Shown here one piece after another: positions 1 through 7,400 of a stretch of 7,400 nucleotides of DNA (position 1 is the first letter of the stretch; every line of letters begins with the position of its first letter). The notes beneath the pieces were generated by a model that saw only the letters and a list, made by a program, of their open reading frames with translations, did not search any database and was not told the origin of the DNA. Both the position numbers and the translations under genes were made by a program. The DNA is taken from the NCBI GenBank assembly GCA_026389955.1, contig JAPLGY010000159.1:1-7400 (forward strand). The letters are read 5' to 3'. Source of the stretch: Caldilinea sp. Lineage in GTDB: Bacteria; Chloroflexota; Anaerolineae; Caldilineales; Caldilineaceae.

Positions 1-1634
<1,634 letters not shown>

Positions 1635-1640
1635 CACAAA

Positions 1641-1646
1641 AAGGAC
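1641..1646 (+). promoter_or_regulatory. Ribosome binding site of rpoC
   Basis: AAGGAC lies in the 21-base gap between the rpoB stop and the ATG at 1656, with 9 bases of spacing. It is a reasonable Shine-Dalgarno match and supports that ATG as the rpoC start, as does the typical beta-prime N-terminus directly downstream. Confidence 0.65.
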
Positions 1647-1655
1647 AGAAACTGC

Positions 1656-6272
<4,617 letters not shown>

Positions 6273-6274
6273 TC

Positions 6275-6287
6275 TTGCCTTCGGCAA
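6275..6287 (+). other. Short inverted repeat in rpoC-yyaL gap
   Basis: TTGCC-TTC-GGCAA could form a 5-bp hairpin with a 3-base loop, directly after the rpoC stop and ahead of AAA. There is no T-tract on the + strand, so it is not a standard intrinsic terminator. It ends nine bases before the next start codon, at the place where a ribosome binding site would be expected. It may affect RNA stability or translation start, or be chance. Confidence 0.3.
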
Positions 6288-6296
6288 AAATACTTT

Positions 6297-7400
6297 ATGA
6301 AGACGACCAACCGCCTGGCCCAGGAAAGCTCCCCCTATTTGCTCCAGCATGCCCACAATCCAGTGGACTGGTACAGCTGGGGAGAAGAGGCACTGCAGCG
6401 GGCACGCAGCGAAGACAAGCCGATCTTCCTCTCGATCGGCTACAGCGCCTGCCACTGGTGCCACGTGATGGAAAATGAAAGCTTCGAAGACGAAGCTACA
6501 GCAGCGTTGATGAACGAACTGTTCGTCAATATCAAAGTAGACCGCGAAGAGCGTCCAGACCTCGACGCCATCTACATGGACGCAGTACAAGCGATGACCG
6601 GCCAGGGAGGGTGGCCCATGAGTGTCTGGCTGACACCCGAGGGCAAACCCTTCCATGGCGGCACCTATTATCCCAAAGAGCCACGCTACGGGATGCCCGG
6701 TTTCCAACAGGTGCTGCGCGCAGTGGCCGATGCCTATCGGAGCCGCCGAGAGCAGGTCGACGGCCAGGCCGAACGGCTGACTGCCCTGCTGAAGCGCAGC
6801 ACTGTACTCGGCGCAGAGGGTGGCGATCTGGGCACCGACCTGCTCGACGAGGCGATCGGGCAGCTTCTGCAGAGCTTTGACGAGGAAGAGGGCGGCTTCG
6901 GCAGCCAACCCAAATTTCCCCAGCCCATGATCCTTGACTTTGCCCTCGCCTATTCCAGCCGCACTGGCGACTTGGATGCCCTGCATCTGGCCGAGTTGAC
7001 CCTCGAAAAAATGGCGCTGGGCGACATCTACGACCAACTCGGCGGCGGCTTCCACCGATACAGCGTCGACAGGTTCTGGTTGGTCCCCCATTTTGAAAAA
7101 ATGCTCTACGACAACGCACAGCTGCTGCGCACCTATCTGCATGGCTGGCAGGTGACAGGCCGCCCACTCTTCCGCCAGGTCGTCGAGCAGACGATCGACT
7201 TTGTGCTGCGCGAGATGACCGCACCAGGCGGAGGCTTCTACAGCACCCAGGACGCCGACAGCGAAGGACACGAAGGCAAGTTTTTTGTCTGGGATCAGGC
7301 AGAGATCGACAGCGTGCTCGACCCCCAGAGCGCAGCCGTTTTTAGCGACTACTATGGCGTGTCCAAACGCGGCAATTTTGAGGGCCGCACGATTCTCAGC
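6297..7400 (+). CDS. YyaL/SPATA20-family protein: DUF255 thioredoxin-like domain plus barrel (3' end outside window)
   Basis: The frame runs open from the ATG at 6297 to the window edge (368 codons seen; the family is usually around 650-700 aa, from memory). The N-terminus has the family signature [20 protein letters not shown] (6-25), then [18 protein letters not shown] (41-58) with the thioredoxin-like C52-x2-C55, [10 protein letters not shown], and [13 protein letters not shown] (DUF255 domain, about 1-165). After that come [37 protein letters not shown] and [14 protein letters not shown], typical of the N-acylglucosamine-2-epimerase/glycosidase-like alpha/alpha barrel. No signal peptide is seen, so it is likely cytoplasmic. 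The biochemical activity of this family is not established; a redox or sugar-related role is only implied by the folds. The ATG is the only start candidate after the in-frame rpoC stop at 6270, and family alignment supports it. No good Shine-Dalgarno is visible. The 24-base gap to rpoC suggests co-transcription or translational read-on. Confidence 0.95.
   Translation, partial: MKTTNRLAQESSPYLLQHAHNPVDWYSWGEEALQRARSEDKPIFLSIGYSACHWCHVMENESFEDEATAALMNELFVNIKVDREERPDLDAIYMDAVQAMTGQGGWPMSVWLTPEGKPFHGGTYYPKEPRYGMPGFQQVLRAVADAYRSRREQVDGQAERLTALLKRSTVLGAEGGDLGTDLLDEAIGQLLQSFDEEEGGFGSQPKFPQPMILDFALAYSSRTGDLDALHLAELTLEKMALGDIYDQLGGGFHRYSVDRFWLVPHFEKMLYDNAQLLRTYLHGWQVTGRPLFRQVVEQTIDFVLREMTAPGGGFYSTQDADSEGHEGKFFVWDQAEIDSVLDPQSAAVFSDYYGVSKRGNFEGRTILS

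Noticed and set aside
6275..6290. Hairpin after rpoC as an intrinsic terminator
   Set aside because: The stem is only 5 bp and is followed by A residues, not T. On the - strand there is no gene ending here for it to terminate.

Overview
The window holds three genes in one direction (+): the 3' part of rpoB (RNA polymerase beta subunit), a complete rpoC (beta-prime subunit), and the 5' part of a YyaL/SPATA20-type gene (DUF255 thioredoxin-like domain followed by a glycosidase-like barrel). The DNA is GC-rich (roughly 60% by eye) and tightly packed: 21 bases separate rpoB from rpoC and 24 separate rpoC from the third gene. No tRNA, rRNA, CRISPR, insertion sequence or convincing terminator was seen. 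Several long antisense reading frames are shadows of the real genes.

The organism is a bacterium, most likely a member of the Chloroflexota (Anaerolineae/Caldilineae-like). This is inferred from the general style of RpoB and RpoC (no proteobacterial SI2 insert in beta or SI3 insert in beta-prime, a coiled-coil insert in the N-terminal part of beta-prime, lineage-specific inserts) and was not tested by a search.

Layout: positions 1-1634 encode the C-terminal ~543 residues of beta, with the catalytic lysines and the clamp-proximal C-terminus. Positions 810-1193 within it code for a ~128-residue segment that replaces a normally ~42-residue conserved stretch and contains three WL-x3-G helical repeats. 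Positions 1656-6272 encode a 1538-residue beta-prime with both zinc sites, the NADFDGD magnesium loop, bridge helix and trigger loop. It has three additions to the common core: a ~180-residue coiled-coil insert (2076-2627), a ~66-residue domain that resembles the C-terminal DNA-binding domain of the alpha subunit (3837-4034), and a 78-residue acidic C-terminal tail without any Lys or Arg (6036-6269). Positions 6297-7400 encode the first 368 residues of the YyaL-like protein.

The two polymerase subunits assemble with alpha and omega into core RNA polymerase. The third gene is probably co-transcribed by position but has no known functional tie to transcription. The main novelty candidate is the alphaCTD-like domain embedded in beta-prime, which could give this polymerase an extra DNA- or regulator-binding module.
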